Positions 44,509 to 52,734 of a stretch of DNA of 64,000 bases are shown here, in pieces. The notes under the pieces are model-generated. The model was not told where the DNA came from. It searched no databases and worked only from the letters and a program-made list of their open reading frames with translations. Source of the stretch: Patescibacteria group bacterium (lineage in GTDB: Bacteria > Patescibacteriota > Gracilibacteria > UM-FILTER-43-11). Position 1 is the stretch's first letter. The number at the start of each line of letters is the position of its first letter. The DNA is taken from the NCBI GenBank assembly GCA_018825145.1, contig JAHJFD010000003.1:1-64000 (forward strand), written 5' to 3'. Position numbers and translations under genes: made by a program.

Positions 44509-45576
44509 ATGAACGATGAGTATCTTTTTTTGTTTGCACAGTGGGGAATTTTTACGACCGAGCAGTGTCGAATTATTCTCAATAAATTCGGTTCTTTCAA
44601 AGCTGCATGGAAGGGGCTTAGCTATGAAGATATTCATAATCTGAATGTCCGTGGCGAAAAGGCCGAACGCGTTCTTGAGATACGCGAGCGGATTTCTTTT
44701 GAGCAGATGATGAAAGTTGTCCGTGAACTTGAAGTGAAAGTGTGTTTTGTTGATGATGCCGATTACCCCGTTACACTAAAGCAAATGGAGAATGGGCCGC
44801 CGTTTTTGTTCGTACGGGGCAAACTGCCGGATTTCCACAAGGCTTTGGCCGTGGTAGGTACGCGTTCTTGTACCGATTACGGCAGACTGGTAACCAAACG
44901 CTTTACGGCCGATTTGGTCCGGCATGGTTTTGTGGTGGTTAGCGGCCTTGCTACCGGAATCGATAGCGTGGCTCATAAAACCACCCTCGAAAATAACGGC
45001 ATTACAGTGGCGGTTTTGGGTTCGGGAGTCGATGTAATCACACCAAATTCCAATCATCGTCTGGCACAGAATATAATACAGTCCGGTGGGGCTATTATTT
45101 CCACTTATCCTTTAGGTACGCTGGCTAAAAGGCATCATTTTCCTGACAGAAACATCATTATTGCGGGACTTTGTCAGGGGACTCTGGTAACCGAAGCCGG
45201 ACAGCATTCAGGTGCGCTTATTACCGCCAGAGAGGCTCACGAACTAGGCCGCGAGGTTTTCGCGGTGCCGAACGATATTAACAAATATGCCTTAAGCGGC
45301 ACCAATGAATACATTCGTGGCAGTAAAGCAAAACTGGTCGATAACATCGGGCACATTCTTGAAGATTTGAAAATGCAGATAAAAGATATGCGCCAGATAC
45401 TCGATCTTTCTCATGATGAAAGAATCCTGCTTGAACGGCTGGCAAGCGGCGGGAAAACAATAGATGATCTGGTCATTGAGACAACCTTTGATATCCCCAA
45501 GCTTTGCGAAATTATTTTGCAGTTACAACTCAAAAACGCCATTGCCGAACAGAACAACCGCTTTGTCATCATTTAG
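44509..45576 (+). CDS. dprA: DNA-processing protein DprA (355 aa)
   Basis: It protects incoming single-stranded DNA during natural transformation and loads RecA. An N-terminal SAM-like helical part (1-70) precedes the Rossmann core. The core has VVGTRSCTDYG, VSGLATGIDSVAHKTTLEN, TVAVLGSGVDV, the block AKRHHFPDRNIIIAGL and TEAGQHSGALITAREA with VPNDIN. A C-terminal winged-helix region (DDLVIETTFDIPKLCEIILQ) is also present, as in DprA proteins of many bacteria. It implies DNA uptake capacity, although no other com gene is in the window. Confidence 0.93.
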   Translation: MNDEYLFLFAQWGIFTTEQCRIILNKFGSFKAAWKGLSYEDIHNLNVRGEKAERVLEIRERISFEQMMKVVRELEVKVCFVDDADYPVTLKQMENGPPFLFVRGKLPDFHKALAVVGTRSCTDYGRLVTKRFTADLVRHGFVVVSGLATGIDSVAHKTTLENNGITVAVLGSGVDVITPNSNHRLAQNIIQSGGAIISTYPLGTLAKRHHFPDRNIIIAGLCQGTLVTEAGQHSGALITAREAHELGREVFAVPNDINKYALSGTNEYIRGSKAKLVDNIGHILEDLKMQIKDMRQILDLSHDERILLERLASGGKTIDDLVIETTFDIPKLCEIILQLQLKNAIAEQNNRFVII

Positions 45577-45580
45577 CCGG

Positions 45581-46444
45581 CTAATTATTACTGCAGTTTT
45601 CGGTTGAAATCTCGCAATTATTGCATTCCAGTTCGCCGTCCGTGAAGCCGTAGTATTCGCATGTCTTCTCCCAAAAATTCGTGTCGTCACAGCGTTCATA
45701 GGTTTCAATGATGCCGTTCCCGCAAACAGGGCCGCGCAGAGTCACAGGGTAGTCCAGTTGCTGGATCGGATTGTCTTTTTGTTTCAGACGGATGTTCACG
45801 GTGACTTCTTCGCTGTCGGCCAGTCGGTCAACGCTGGTGGTAAAGGTAAGGTGTTTCGGATTGCCTTCACTATACTGGCCGGGGGTGCCGTGAGCTTCCA
45901 GGAGTTCGCGGCCGTCCAACGGATTGCAGTCTTCAGATTCCGGGCAGACTTTTAAAATATCCACCACTTCCGTTCCCACCAGTTCGGGTTTGCTCAGTTC
46001 GGTGGCGCACCAGTCGGCGTTGTTCCAGCACAGGTGGTCGTTCAGCATGAATTCGTAATTGCTTGGGTCGGCAATGATTTCGAAATTGTCTGTACCGAAA
46101 CTGCCGACAAGCCGGCTGGTCACCTGAGTGGTATTGTTTTCTTTCACAGGCACATCTACAAATCCGTTTAGAGTTCCGCATTTACCGCGTATTCTGTGGG
46201 TGCCGGGTTCCGCGTAAACAAATAACTGGTTTTGGTCCGGCTGGCCATCTTCGCCGACACAGGGGTTTGCCTGTCCTTCATCCGGAAGGTTGTACCCGAA
46301 TTCGCAGTCTTTTAAGGCTTCATTATTGTGGTCCACAATTGTTACGCAGCTGGCGCCGCGGTGCGGTTCGTCGCCACAGGCTGCTACGTTAAGGGCCGTA
46401 AGCGCAAGGGCGGCTTTTATAAGGTTTCGGAATCTGCCATGCAA
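45581..46444 (-). CDS. lipoprotein with a C-terminal cysteine-rich repeat (287 aa)
   Basis: The mature Cys follows a lipobox-like VAAC after a basic HGRFRNLIK start and the hydrophobic ALALTALN, so it is probably a lipid-anchored envelope protein. The body is acidic, with paired cysteines. The end carries CGNGIIETYERCDD and then CEYYG...CNNCEIS...CSNN, a divergent DUF4215-like repeat related to that in the protein at 1814. The frame is open to 46573, but that TTG ACA is the -35 box of its own promoter. I chose the TTG at 46444, with GGAAG five bases before it; TTG 46456 is an alternative. Function unknown. Confidence 0.7.
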   Translation of the reverse strand: MHGRFRNLIKAALALTALNVAACGDEPHRGASCVTIVDHNNEALKDCEFGYNLPDEGQANPCVGEDGQPDQNQLFVYAEPGTHRIRGKCGTLNGFVDVPVKENNTTQVTSRLVGSFGTDNFEIIADPSNYEFMLNDHLCWNNADWCATELSKPELVGTEVVDILKVCPESEDCNPLDGRELLEAHGTPGQYSEGNPKHLTFTTSVDRLADSEEVTVNIRLKQKDNPIQQLDYPVTLRGPVCGNGIIETYERCDDTNFWEKTCEYYGFTDGELECNNCEISTENCSNN

Positions 46445-46544
46445 TCTGGCTTCCAATGAGGCAGGGCCGGCAGTTAAGTGATTTGGGGCCGATGATGAGG
46501 GTTTAAGTGGCTTGTTCAAAGTGCCAATATTAAGTTTGGCAGTT

Positions 46545-46573
46545 ATTTTACAACTAAAATAAAAAGTTGTCAA
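46545..46573 (-). promoter_or_regulatory. promoter of the lipoprotein gene
   Basis: TTGACA (46568-46573), 17-bp spacer, TAAAAT (46545-46550): near-consensus. Predicted start is near 46538, about 94 nt before the chosen TTG. Confidence 0.75.
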
Positions 46574-46581
46574 CTCTGAAA

Positions 46582-47700
46582 TTAAAAGCTTTCTTCTGCC
46601 GGTTCTTCTTCAAACCACTCGTCTTCGTGGAACAGTTCCTCATCTGATCCACTGGGAAGGCCATACCATTCCTCATATTCTGTGGGCGCCTTCACGCTGT
46701 TTTCTTTGCCAATGTCCGACACTTTGTGGCGATAGTTCAGCTCAAGTTTCGTCAGCATGCCGGCATCTTTTAATCTGAACCTGAGTAACAAATTATCAAT
46801 CAGCCTATGCGCATCATTTATCCTGTAAATTCCCGATAAGCTTATTTTGTTCAGCACCGCCCGGATCATCGTTTTCTCTTCGCCAGTCATCTCTTCACCA
46901 AAAGCCGTCGCCGCTTTTTCAATCAGGCCGATTATTGCACCCTTATTTAAGTTGAAGAACCTGAAACCCGCGTTTCTGCCGGAGATTATCTGTCTTTCGG
47001 TAAATAGTTTTGTTTCAAGGGTCAGGCGGATCACTTCCAAAAACTGGTTTACTTCATTTTCGGATAGTTCCGTGTTTGAATCTTTTAACCCCAGCTCAGA
47101 AAGTTCCAATATGGCGGCTTTGGGGTTCTCCTTCATCTGTTCATCGAGCGTCATGTATTTGTTTACATCAATTGTGTTTTCGCTCAGGCTATCTGCCGCC
47201 AGCGAATCGGCCATGGCATGAAACCAGGTTCCCCGGTATAAATCCGCCATTGCCGTCACGTTTTCTATGTCCATGATCGCGAAAGGCAGGGCTTCTTTTA
47301 GCCCGATGTTAAAGTTATTCAGTTTAAAATAAATATCCTGCTGGTCACGGACAATAAGTTCCGCGTTTGCCTGCACAGTCATCTGTTTAAACGGAGTTGA
47401 ATCAGTCACCTCATTGTGATTGGTGAGTTTTATGTAAGCGCTCAGGCGGCTGAAATTGTCTGTTCTGTTTCCTCCATCAATCACACTGCTTATAATTATG
47501 CGATATTCGGCGCTGATGTGATTGTCATACTCTTCAAATTCCGCGGTACCAAAAAAAGACTGCGCCAGTTTGTAATCCTCAATGGCGGCAAAATTGCTGA
47601 GGGCTTCAAAAAAAGGCACATTGGTCGTCGCGGCCAAAAGCGGATTGGCGTGCAGTGATAACAGAGCACAACATAGTAATGACACAACAAGTTTTTTCAT
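46582..47700 (-). CDS. secreted protein of unknown function (372 aa)
   Basis: A clean signal peptide (MKKLVVSLLCCALLSLHA..., cut after LLAA). The mature protein alternates beta-like segments (AEYRIIISSVIDGG, FSRLSAYIKLTNH, MTVQANAELIVRDQQDIYFKL) with a helical middle, and ends in a very acidic tail (DEELFHEDEWFEEEPAEESF). The strand pattern, with tests of the type 'repeat unit with NxD', loosely resembles LolA/LppX-type lipid-binding folds, but I cannot show it. It is on the same strand as the lipoprotein gene, upstream of that gene's own promoter. Confidence 0.7.
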   Translation of the reverse strand: MKKLVVSLLCCALLSLHANPLLAATTNVPFFEALSNFAAIEDYKLAQSFFGTAEFEEYDNHISAEYRIIISSVIDGGNRTDNFSRLSAYIKLTNHNEVTDSTPFKQMTVQANAELIVRDQQDIYFKLNNFNIGLKEALPFAIMDIENVTAMADLYRGTWFHAMADSLAADSLSENTIDVNKYMTLDEQMKENPKAAILELSELGLKDSNTELSENEVNQFLEVIRLTLETKLFTERQIISGRNAGFRFFNLNKGAIIGLIEKAATAFGEEMTGEEKTMIRAVLNKISLSGIYRINDAHRLIDNLLLRFRLKDAGMLTKLELNYRHKVSDIGKENSVKAPTEYEEWYGLPSGSDEELFHEDEWFEEEPAEESF

Positions 47701-47786
47701 CGGATGCGGTTTATTGGATAACTACTTATTCAGTTTACTCTGTTTGCAGAATCAAATAAAATAATTTCCTTATTAAATTACAGTTC

Positions 47787-48233
47787 ATGCGGGAAATCCT
47801 AAAAATGGCCGGTGGATTGCTTATTATTGCCCTGCTTTTGGCGCATATATTTTTGGTAGCGCTTTTTATCATTCCACCAGAAAAACTGCTGACACTGATC
47901 GTTAAAGACAGTCCAGGTTTTTTAACGGCTGAAGAAATTCCGGTATCTGTTGAGACTTTTCTGATCACCAACAAAATAACTGTTGAAGGCGACTATCAGT
48001 TTAATTCAGGCAATAAGGGAAAGCTCATTTCAGGGGTGCTTCAGTTTCGCAGAGTGCGTTTTATGAACGATTCCGAGCGGCTTGCGTTGGATATGAATTT
48101 ACTGAATTATGGTGAGGGCATTATTGGTCTTAGGGCGGCTTCGGAATATTATTACAAAAAACCTCTCACGCAGATTTCCGAAAAAGATTGGGTTATGCTG
48201 GTTCATCTGCAGAAGATTTTTTCAAAAAAATAA
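47787..48233 (+). CDS. small membrane-anchored protein with a partial GT51 transglycosylase-like end (148 aa)
   Basis: One N-terminal membrane helix (8-30) is followed by a short domain. Its end, LNLLNYGEGIIGLRAASEYYYKK then LTQISEKDWVMLVHLQ, follows the conserved last third of the peptidoglycan transglycosylase domain of class A penicillin-binding proteins (N..YFG.G.YGI..AA..YFGK....L...E.A.LA). The catalytic motifs I-III of that family, with the essential Glu residues, are absent. It is therefore either a decayed remnant or a small protein reusing the substrate-helix part. Confidence in the gene is good, in the relationship moderate. Confidence 0.65.
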   Translation: MREILKMAGGLLIIALLLAHIFLVALFIIPPEKLLTLIVKDSPGFLTAEEIPVSVETFLITNKITVEGDYQFNSGNKGKLISGVLQFRRVRFMNDSERLALDMNLLNYGEGIIGLRAASEYYYKKPLTQISEKDWVMLVHLQKIFSKK

Positions 48234-48268
48234 TTTCTTGATCTGTCAATAGCTTTTTGTCAGACAAT

Positions 48269-48296
48269 TTGACTAATTAGACAACTTGGCTATAAT
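48269..48296 (+). promoter_or_regulatory. promoter of the rpoB operon
   Basis: TTGACT (48269-48274), 16-bp spacer, TATAAT (48291-48296). Start is predicted near 48303, leaving a ~115-nt leader that contains the palindrome at 48346-48365. Confidence 0.75.
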
Positions 48297-48345
48297 GTAT
48301 CGGCTAATTTAAGCGCTAACGATTGTGTTGAGGCTGCTAAGCGCC

Positions 48346-48365
48346 CCTGCCTGCCGGTAGGCAGG
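48346..48365. repeat. GC-rich palindromic element in the rpoB leader
   Basis: CCTGCCT-GCCGGT-AGGCAGG, a perfect 7-bp stem. A related palindrome sits 70 bp on, inside rpoB. It is not followed by a T run, so it is not an ordinary terminator. Confidence 0.8.
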
Positions 48366-48417
48366 TGTCCATAATGAATTTTAGCAAGCCTTTATTTCGC
48401 ACAATTGTTTTTCAACT

Positions 48418-51400
48418 ATGGCTAAAACTAAAACCATGCCTGGCGGCAGGCAGGCCGCTCCCAAGTTGACTATAAAACCTACCAAGGTTCTTAACGGTCG
48501 ACATTATTTTACCGAAACGGAAGATAGCTTTAAAATGCCGCCACTCATAGAAATTCAGCTCAATTCCTATCAGTGGTTTTTGACTGAGGGGCTCAAAGAA
48601 CTATTACAGGAGATTTCCCCGATCACCGATTTTTCCGGTAAGAAGATGGAACTGCATTTTCTGAGTCATTCTCTGGATAAATCTAAGCATGATCCCCTGA
48701 CCGCCAAACGAAAAAATCTGACCTACGAAGCTTCTTTAAAGGCGCACGTCCAACTTATCAATAAAGAAACCGGCGAAATTAAAGAGCAGGATATTTTTCT
48801 TGGTTCTGTTCCGCTGATGACTGATAAAGGTACCTTTATCATCAATGGCATCGAGCGTGTGGTGGTTAACCAAATCGTCCGAAGCCCCGGTGTTTTTTAT
48901 TCCCGTAACGCTGCTGCGCCAAAATACTTTAATGCAAAAATCATTCCAAAACGCGGCGCCTGGCTTGAACTTGAAACAGACAAAAAGGGGGTTATTTCCG
49001 TCAAAATTGACCGCAAAAGAAAGATTCCTGTCACTCAGCTTCTCCGGATTTTTGGTTTTCACAAGGATTCCGAAATGCTGGACGCTTTTAAAGACGTGAA
49101 TGTGGATCTGAATAATGATTACATTCAGAACACCCTGGAAAAGGATTCCGCACGCAATATAGATGATGCTTACCAGTCCATTTACAAAAAGATCCGACCC
49201 GGTGATCTGGCCACCCCCGAGAACGCCAAGCACCTTATAGAAGGGCTTTTCTTTGATTTTAAGCGTTACGATATGGGCCTTATTGCCCGCTACAAACTTA
49301 ACAAGCGGTTTGGAACCGGTATTTCTTCCGATATGAAGCATCGCGTGTTTCAGGTGGATGATTTTGTGAATATTCTGAAGGGGCTCATTGAGCTGAATAA
49401 CGGCGAAGGCGAGGAAGACGACATCGATCATCTTTCCAATCGTCGTATTCGAAGTGTTGGTGAGCTGGTGCAAAACAAATTCCGCATGGGCTTACTCCGT
49501 ACCGACCGCATTGCCAAAGACCGTATGACCATTATGGATCTTGAGACCGCCACGCCTACCCAGCTGATCAACTGTCGACCTATTACCGCGGCGCTCCGTG
49601 AATTTTTTGCCAGTTCTCAGCTGAGCCAGTTTATGGATCAGACCAATCCGCTTTCTGAACTGGCGCACAAACGCCGTATTTCGGCCATGGGTCCTGGCGG
49701 GCTTTCCCGCGAGCGGGCTTCCTTTGACGTTCGTGACGTGCACGCTTCGCATTACGGGCGCATTTGTCCGATTGCCACTCCGGAAGGGCCGAACATCGGT
49801 TTGGTGGTGCATTTGGCTACTTACGGCCGTGTTAATCAATATGGGTTTATTGAAACCCCTTACCGAAAGATCGAACATTTTAAACGGCCCAATGTTTCTG
49901 AGATCACCGGGTTAATCATCGATGAGGAAGTAAGAAGCGGGCGCAAAATTGTGGCCAGAATGGGCGACAAGTTAACAAAAGAACAGGCGGGCCAGGTAAC
50001 CAAAGTAAAGAAAGGCATCAAAAGTCCGGCGCCTGTGATTATCAAAAGTCCAGTTCTTTCCCAGCTTATAAATAGACTGGCTGTACAGGACATTAAAATG
50101 GGCCGGAAAGTCTTGATTAAGAAAGGGGAGGAGATTGATTTGGTGATCGCTAAACAGATTGTGGCCAACAAAAAAATCACTTCAGTTAAGATTCAGGAAA
50201 AACCTCAGAATCTGATAAAAGTCCGCGCCTTTATTACTGATGACATTCAGTATTATGATGCTGATGCCGAAAGGAACTTTGTAGTGGCCGAGACAAATAC
50301 CGAAATTTATGATAATGGTCAGTTTGTCACTTCACGTGTGGCTGCCCGTAAGCGCGGCGAACCGAATTTTGTTCACGTTCGTGACCTTACTCACATCGAT
50401 ATTGCGCCCAAACAGATTGTTTCGGTTACCACGTCGCTCATTCCTTTTTTGGAACACGACGACAACACTCGCGCGTCAATGGGTTCCAACATGCAGAGAC
50501 AGGCGGTATCTCTCCTTTCACCTGAAGCGCCTATTGTTGGCACCGGTATGGAGGCTCTTACCGCAGAAAGCTCCGGTCAGGCGGTTGTGGCTCGCGCAGG
50601 CGGAACCGTTGAGGCGGTAGATGCCGATCACATTGTGGTAAAATACAGTGATGGTAAAAAGGAAGAATATCCGATTCTCAGTTTCCAGCGTTCCAACCAG
50701 GCGACCGCTATCAATATGCGTCCCGCTGTTACCAAGGGGCAAAAAGTGAAGAAGGGCGATGTTCTTATTGACGGTGCCGCGGTACAGAAAGGTGAGCTGG
50801 CTTTGGGCCGGAACCTTATGGTGGCCTATATGTCATGGGGCGGGTATAACTACGAGGACGCCATTATCATTTCTGACCGGGTGGCCAAAAAAGGGCTTTA
50901 TGACTCTGTTCACATTGAATCATTCACGGTAGACGTACGTGACACCAAACTTGGTCCTGAAATCGTAACGCGGGATATCCCCAATGTGGGTGAGGTCCGT
51001 TTAAAAGACCTGGATGTAGACGGCATTGTCCGCATCGGCGCCACCGTGCATGAAGGCGATATTCTGGTGGGAAAGATCACTCCCAAAGGCGAAACGGAAC
51101 TGACCGCTGAAGAAAGGCTATTGCAGGCGATTTTTGGCGACAAGGCTAAAGACGTAAAAGACACTTCGCTTCGTCTGCCCGGCGGAGAAGGAGGTAAAGT
51201 TGTAGACGTGCAGATTTTCAGCAGGCAGGAAGGTGACGAACTGCCAACCGGCGTTATCCGGCAAATCCGGGTTTACGTGTCGCAGACCCGCAAAATTCAG
51301 GTGGGCGACAAAATGGCCGGCCGTCACGGTAATAAAGGTGTTATTTCAAAAATCGTTCCTTCTGAAGACATGCCTTTTATGACTGATGGCACGCCTGTCG

Positions 51401-52272
51401 ACATTATTCTGAATCCATTGGGTGTTTCCAGCCGTATGAATATCGGTCAGATTCTTGAGACACATTTAGGTTGGGCGGCTGATCAACTTGGAATCAAAGT
51501 GGCTACGCCTGCTTTAAATGGTATGAATCTCGATCAGATTGCCGAGCTTATGAAGGCGGCAGGTTTACCCGCCGATGGCAAAGTTCAGCTCCACGATGGG
51601 CGAACAGGTGAATCTTTTCAGTACAAAACAGTTGTCGGAAAGGTGTACATGCTTAAACTTCTTCATCTTGTTGAAGATAAGCTCCATGCGCGTTCTGTTG
51701 GCCCTTATTCGCTGGTTACCCAGCAACCGCTTGGCGGTAAAGCACAACACGGCGGACAGCGTTTTGGTGAAATGGAGGTGTGGGCCCTGGAAGCGTACGG
51801 TGCCGCTTATACTTTACAAGAGATGCTCACAGTCAAATCCGATGATGTGGTCGGCCGCGCTAAAGCCTATGAATCCATCGTCAAAGGCGAGTCCATTAAA
51901 ACCCCCAGTGTTCCCGAATCCTTTAACGTACTTGTTAAAGAGCTCAAGAGTTTATGTCTTGATGTAGAACTTCTGAAGTCTAAGGGTGATCAGCTTGAAG
52001 AGGTTGAGCTCGAAGAAGTGATCGATCACGAGGATGAAGCTGAGGCAGTTATTCCTGATGTCGATCGCATCAGCGATCTGGACGAAGGTCATGAGCCAGA
52101 TGCTCAGGTTGAAGATGAAGTTGAAGGTGAAAATACCGGCATGAAAGAGGCTATCGAGGCATTCGAAGATGAACTCATTGATGACGGCGGATCAGATGCG
52201 ATGATTTCTGATGAAGAAATCGATAATTTGGAAGAGGCAGTGGAAAAACGAAAAGGTAAAGAGAATAAGTAA
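48418..52272 (+). CDS. rpoB: RNA polymerase beta subunit (1284 aa)
   Basis: Catalytic subunit of RNA polymerase. The full set of conserved beta regions runs from the N-terminal ETEDSFKMPPLIEIQLNSYQ through the rifampicin-region block SSQLSQFMDQTNPLSELAHK, then NYEDAIIISD, GDKMAGRHGNKGVISKI and the final GGQRFGEMEVWALEAYGA. An acidic extension of about 90 residues follows. The start ATG is followed within six codons by a short MPGGRQA stretch encoded by a palindrome, which is not part of the usual beta N-terminus. It is followed by ssb after 10 bp, not directly by rpoC. Confidence 0.97.
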   Translation: MAKTKTMPGGRQAAPKLTIKPTKVLNGRHYFTETEDSFKMPPLIEIQLNSYQWFLTEGLKELLQEISPITDFSGKKMELHFLSHSLDKSKHDPLTAKRKNLTYEASLKAHVQLINKETGEIKEQDIFLGSVPLMTDKGTFIINGIERVVVNQIVRSPGVFYSRNAAAPKYFNAKIIPKRGAWLELETDKKGVISVKIDRKRKIPVTQLLRIFGFHKDSEMLDAFKDVNVDLNNDYIQNTLEKDSARNIDDAYQSIYKKIRPGDLATPENAKHLIEGLFFDFKRYDMGLIARYKLNKRFGTGISSDMKHRVFQVDDFVNILKGLIELNNGEGEEDDIDHLSNRRIRSVGELVQNKFRMGLLRTDRIAKDRMTIMDLETATPTQLINCRPITAALREFFASSQLSQFMDQTNPLSELAHKRRISAMGPGGLSRERASFDVRDVHASHYGRICPIATPEGPNIGLVVHLATYGRVNQYGFIETPYRKIEHFKRPNVSEITGLIIDEEVRSGRKIVARMGDKLTKEQAGQVTKVKKGIKSPAPVIIKSPVLSQLINRLAVQDIKMGRKVLIKKGEEIDLVIAKQIVANKKITSVKIQEKPQNLIKVRAFITDDIQYYDADAERNFVVAETNTEIYDNGQFVTSRVAARKRGEPNFVHVRDLTHIDIAPKQIVSVTTSLIPFLEHDDNTRASMGSNMQRQAVSLLSPEAPIVGTGMEALTAESSGQAVVARAGGTVEAVDADHIVVKYSDGKKEEYPILSFQRSNQATAINMRPAVTKGQKVKKGDVLIDGAAVQKGELALGRNLMVAYMSWGGYNYEDAIIISDRVAKKGLYDSVHIESFTVDVRDTKLGPEIVTRDIPNVGEVRLKDLDVDGIVRIGATVHEGDILVGKITPKGETELTAEERLLQAIFGDKAKDVKDTSLRLPGGEGGKVVDVQIFSRQEGDELPTGVIRQIRVYVSQTRKIQVGDKMAGRHGNKGVISKIVPSEDMPFMTDGTPVDIILNPLGVSSRMNIGQILETHLGWAADQLGIKVATPALNGMNLDQIAELMKAAGLPADGKVQLHDGRTGESFQYKTVVGKVYMLKLLHLVEDKLHARSVGPYSLVTQQPLGGKAQHGGQRFGEMEVWALEAYGAAYTLQEMLTVKSDDVVGRAKAYESIVKGESIKTPSVPESFNVLVKELKSLCLDVELLKSKGDQLEEVELEEVIDHEDEAEAVIPDVDRISDLDEGHEPDAQVEDEVEGENTGMKEAIEAFEDELIDDGGSDAMISDEEIDNLEEAVEKRKGKENK
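48437..48452 (+). repeat. palindromic element inside the rpoB 5' coding region
   Basis: TGCCT-GGCGGC-AGGCA, in frame, coding CLPGG-like residues (here MPGGRQA). It has the same TGCCTG/CAGGCA arms as the leader copy at 48346. It looks like an in-frame insertion of a small repeat into an essential gene. Confidence 0.6.
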
Positions 52273-52282
52273 CCCAATTTTT

Positions 52283-52690
52283 ATGAGAAGCGTTAATAAG
52301 GTCATTTTGGTTGGGAATCTGACTCGTGATCCCGAACTTAAGCAAACCACCAATGGTCAATCCATTGTTACGTTTGGCCTTGCTACCAATCGCGAATGGA
52401 TGGTCGGAACGGAAAAAAAGTCTCTGGCTGAGTATCACAATATTGCCGCATGGGGAACATTGGCCGAAATCTGTGGAAGATATCTCAGAAAAGGCAAACT
52501 TGTTTATATCGATGGTTACTTAAAAACCCGTTCATGGGATTCTCCGGAAGGCGTTAAAATCTTCCGGACAGAAATTGTGGCCACGGATATGATTATGTTA
52601 GACAAAAGGCCCAAAGACAGCGAAGGGGAAGCTTTCTCCGAATTTCTGCCGGGTGAAGGAGGCAGTGAAACATTTGATCCCGAAAATTAA
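52283..52690 (+). CDS. ssb: single-stranded DNA-binding protein (135 aa)
   Basis: An OB-fold SSB: RSVNKVILVGNLTRDPELKQ start, TFGLATNREW, HNIAAWGTLAEICGRYLRKG and VYIDGYLKTRSW with the following strand. A short acidic tail (GSETFDPEN) replaces the usual DDDIPF tip. The open frame extends back into rpoB, but the ATG at 52283 is the family's normal start. It lies between rpoB and rpoC in the same operon. Confidence 0.93.
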   Translation: MRSVNKVILVGNLTRDPELKQTTNGQSIVTFGLATNREWMVGTEKKSLAEYHNIAAWGTLAEICGRYLRKGKLVYIDGYLKTRSWDSPEGVKIFRTEIVATDMIMLDKRPKDSEGEAFSEFLPGEGGSETFDPEN

Positions 52691-52734
52691 TTATCAATTA
52701 TCAATCATAAATCATTAATCATTAATCAGATTTT

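Noticed and set aside
46445-46573. N-terminal 43 codons of the lipoprotein frame
   Set aside because: The TTG ACA start is the -35 element; the lipoprotein signal peptide begins later.
48736-49473. Long ORF on the strand opposite rpoB
   Set aside because: Shadow of a strongly conserved gene. The same applies to long opposite-strand ORFs in rny (25215-25664), the giant gene (7963-8760) and rpoC (53110-53745).
52211-52282. Upstream extension of ssb
   Set aside because: It overlaps the end of rpoB; the conserved SSB start is at 52283.
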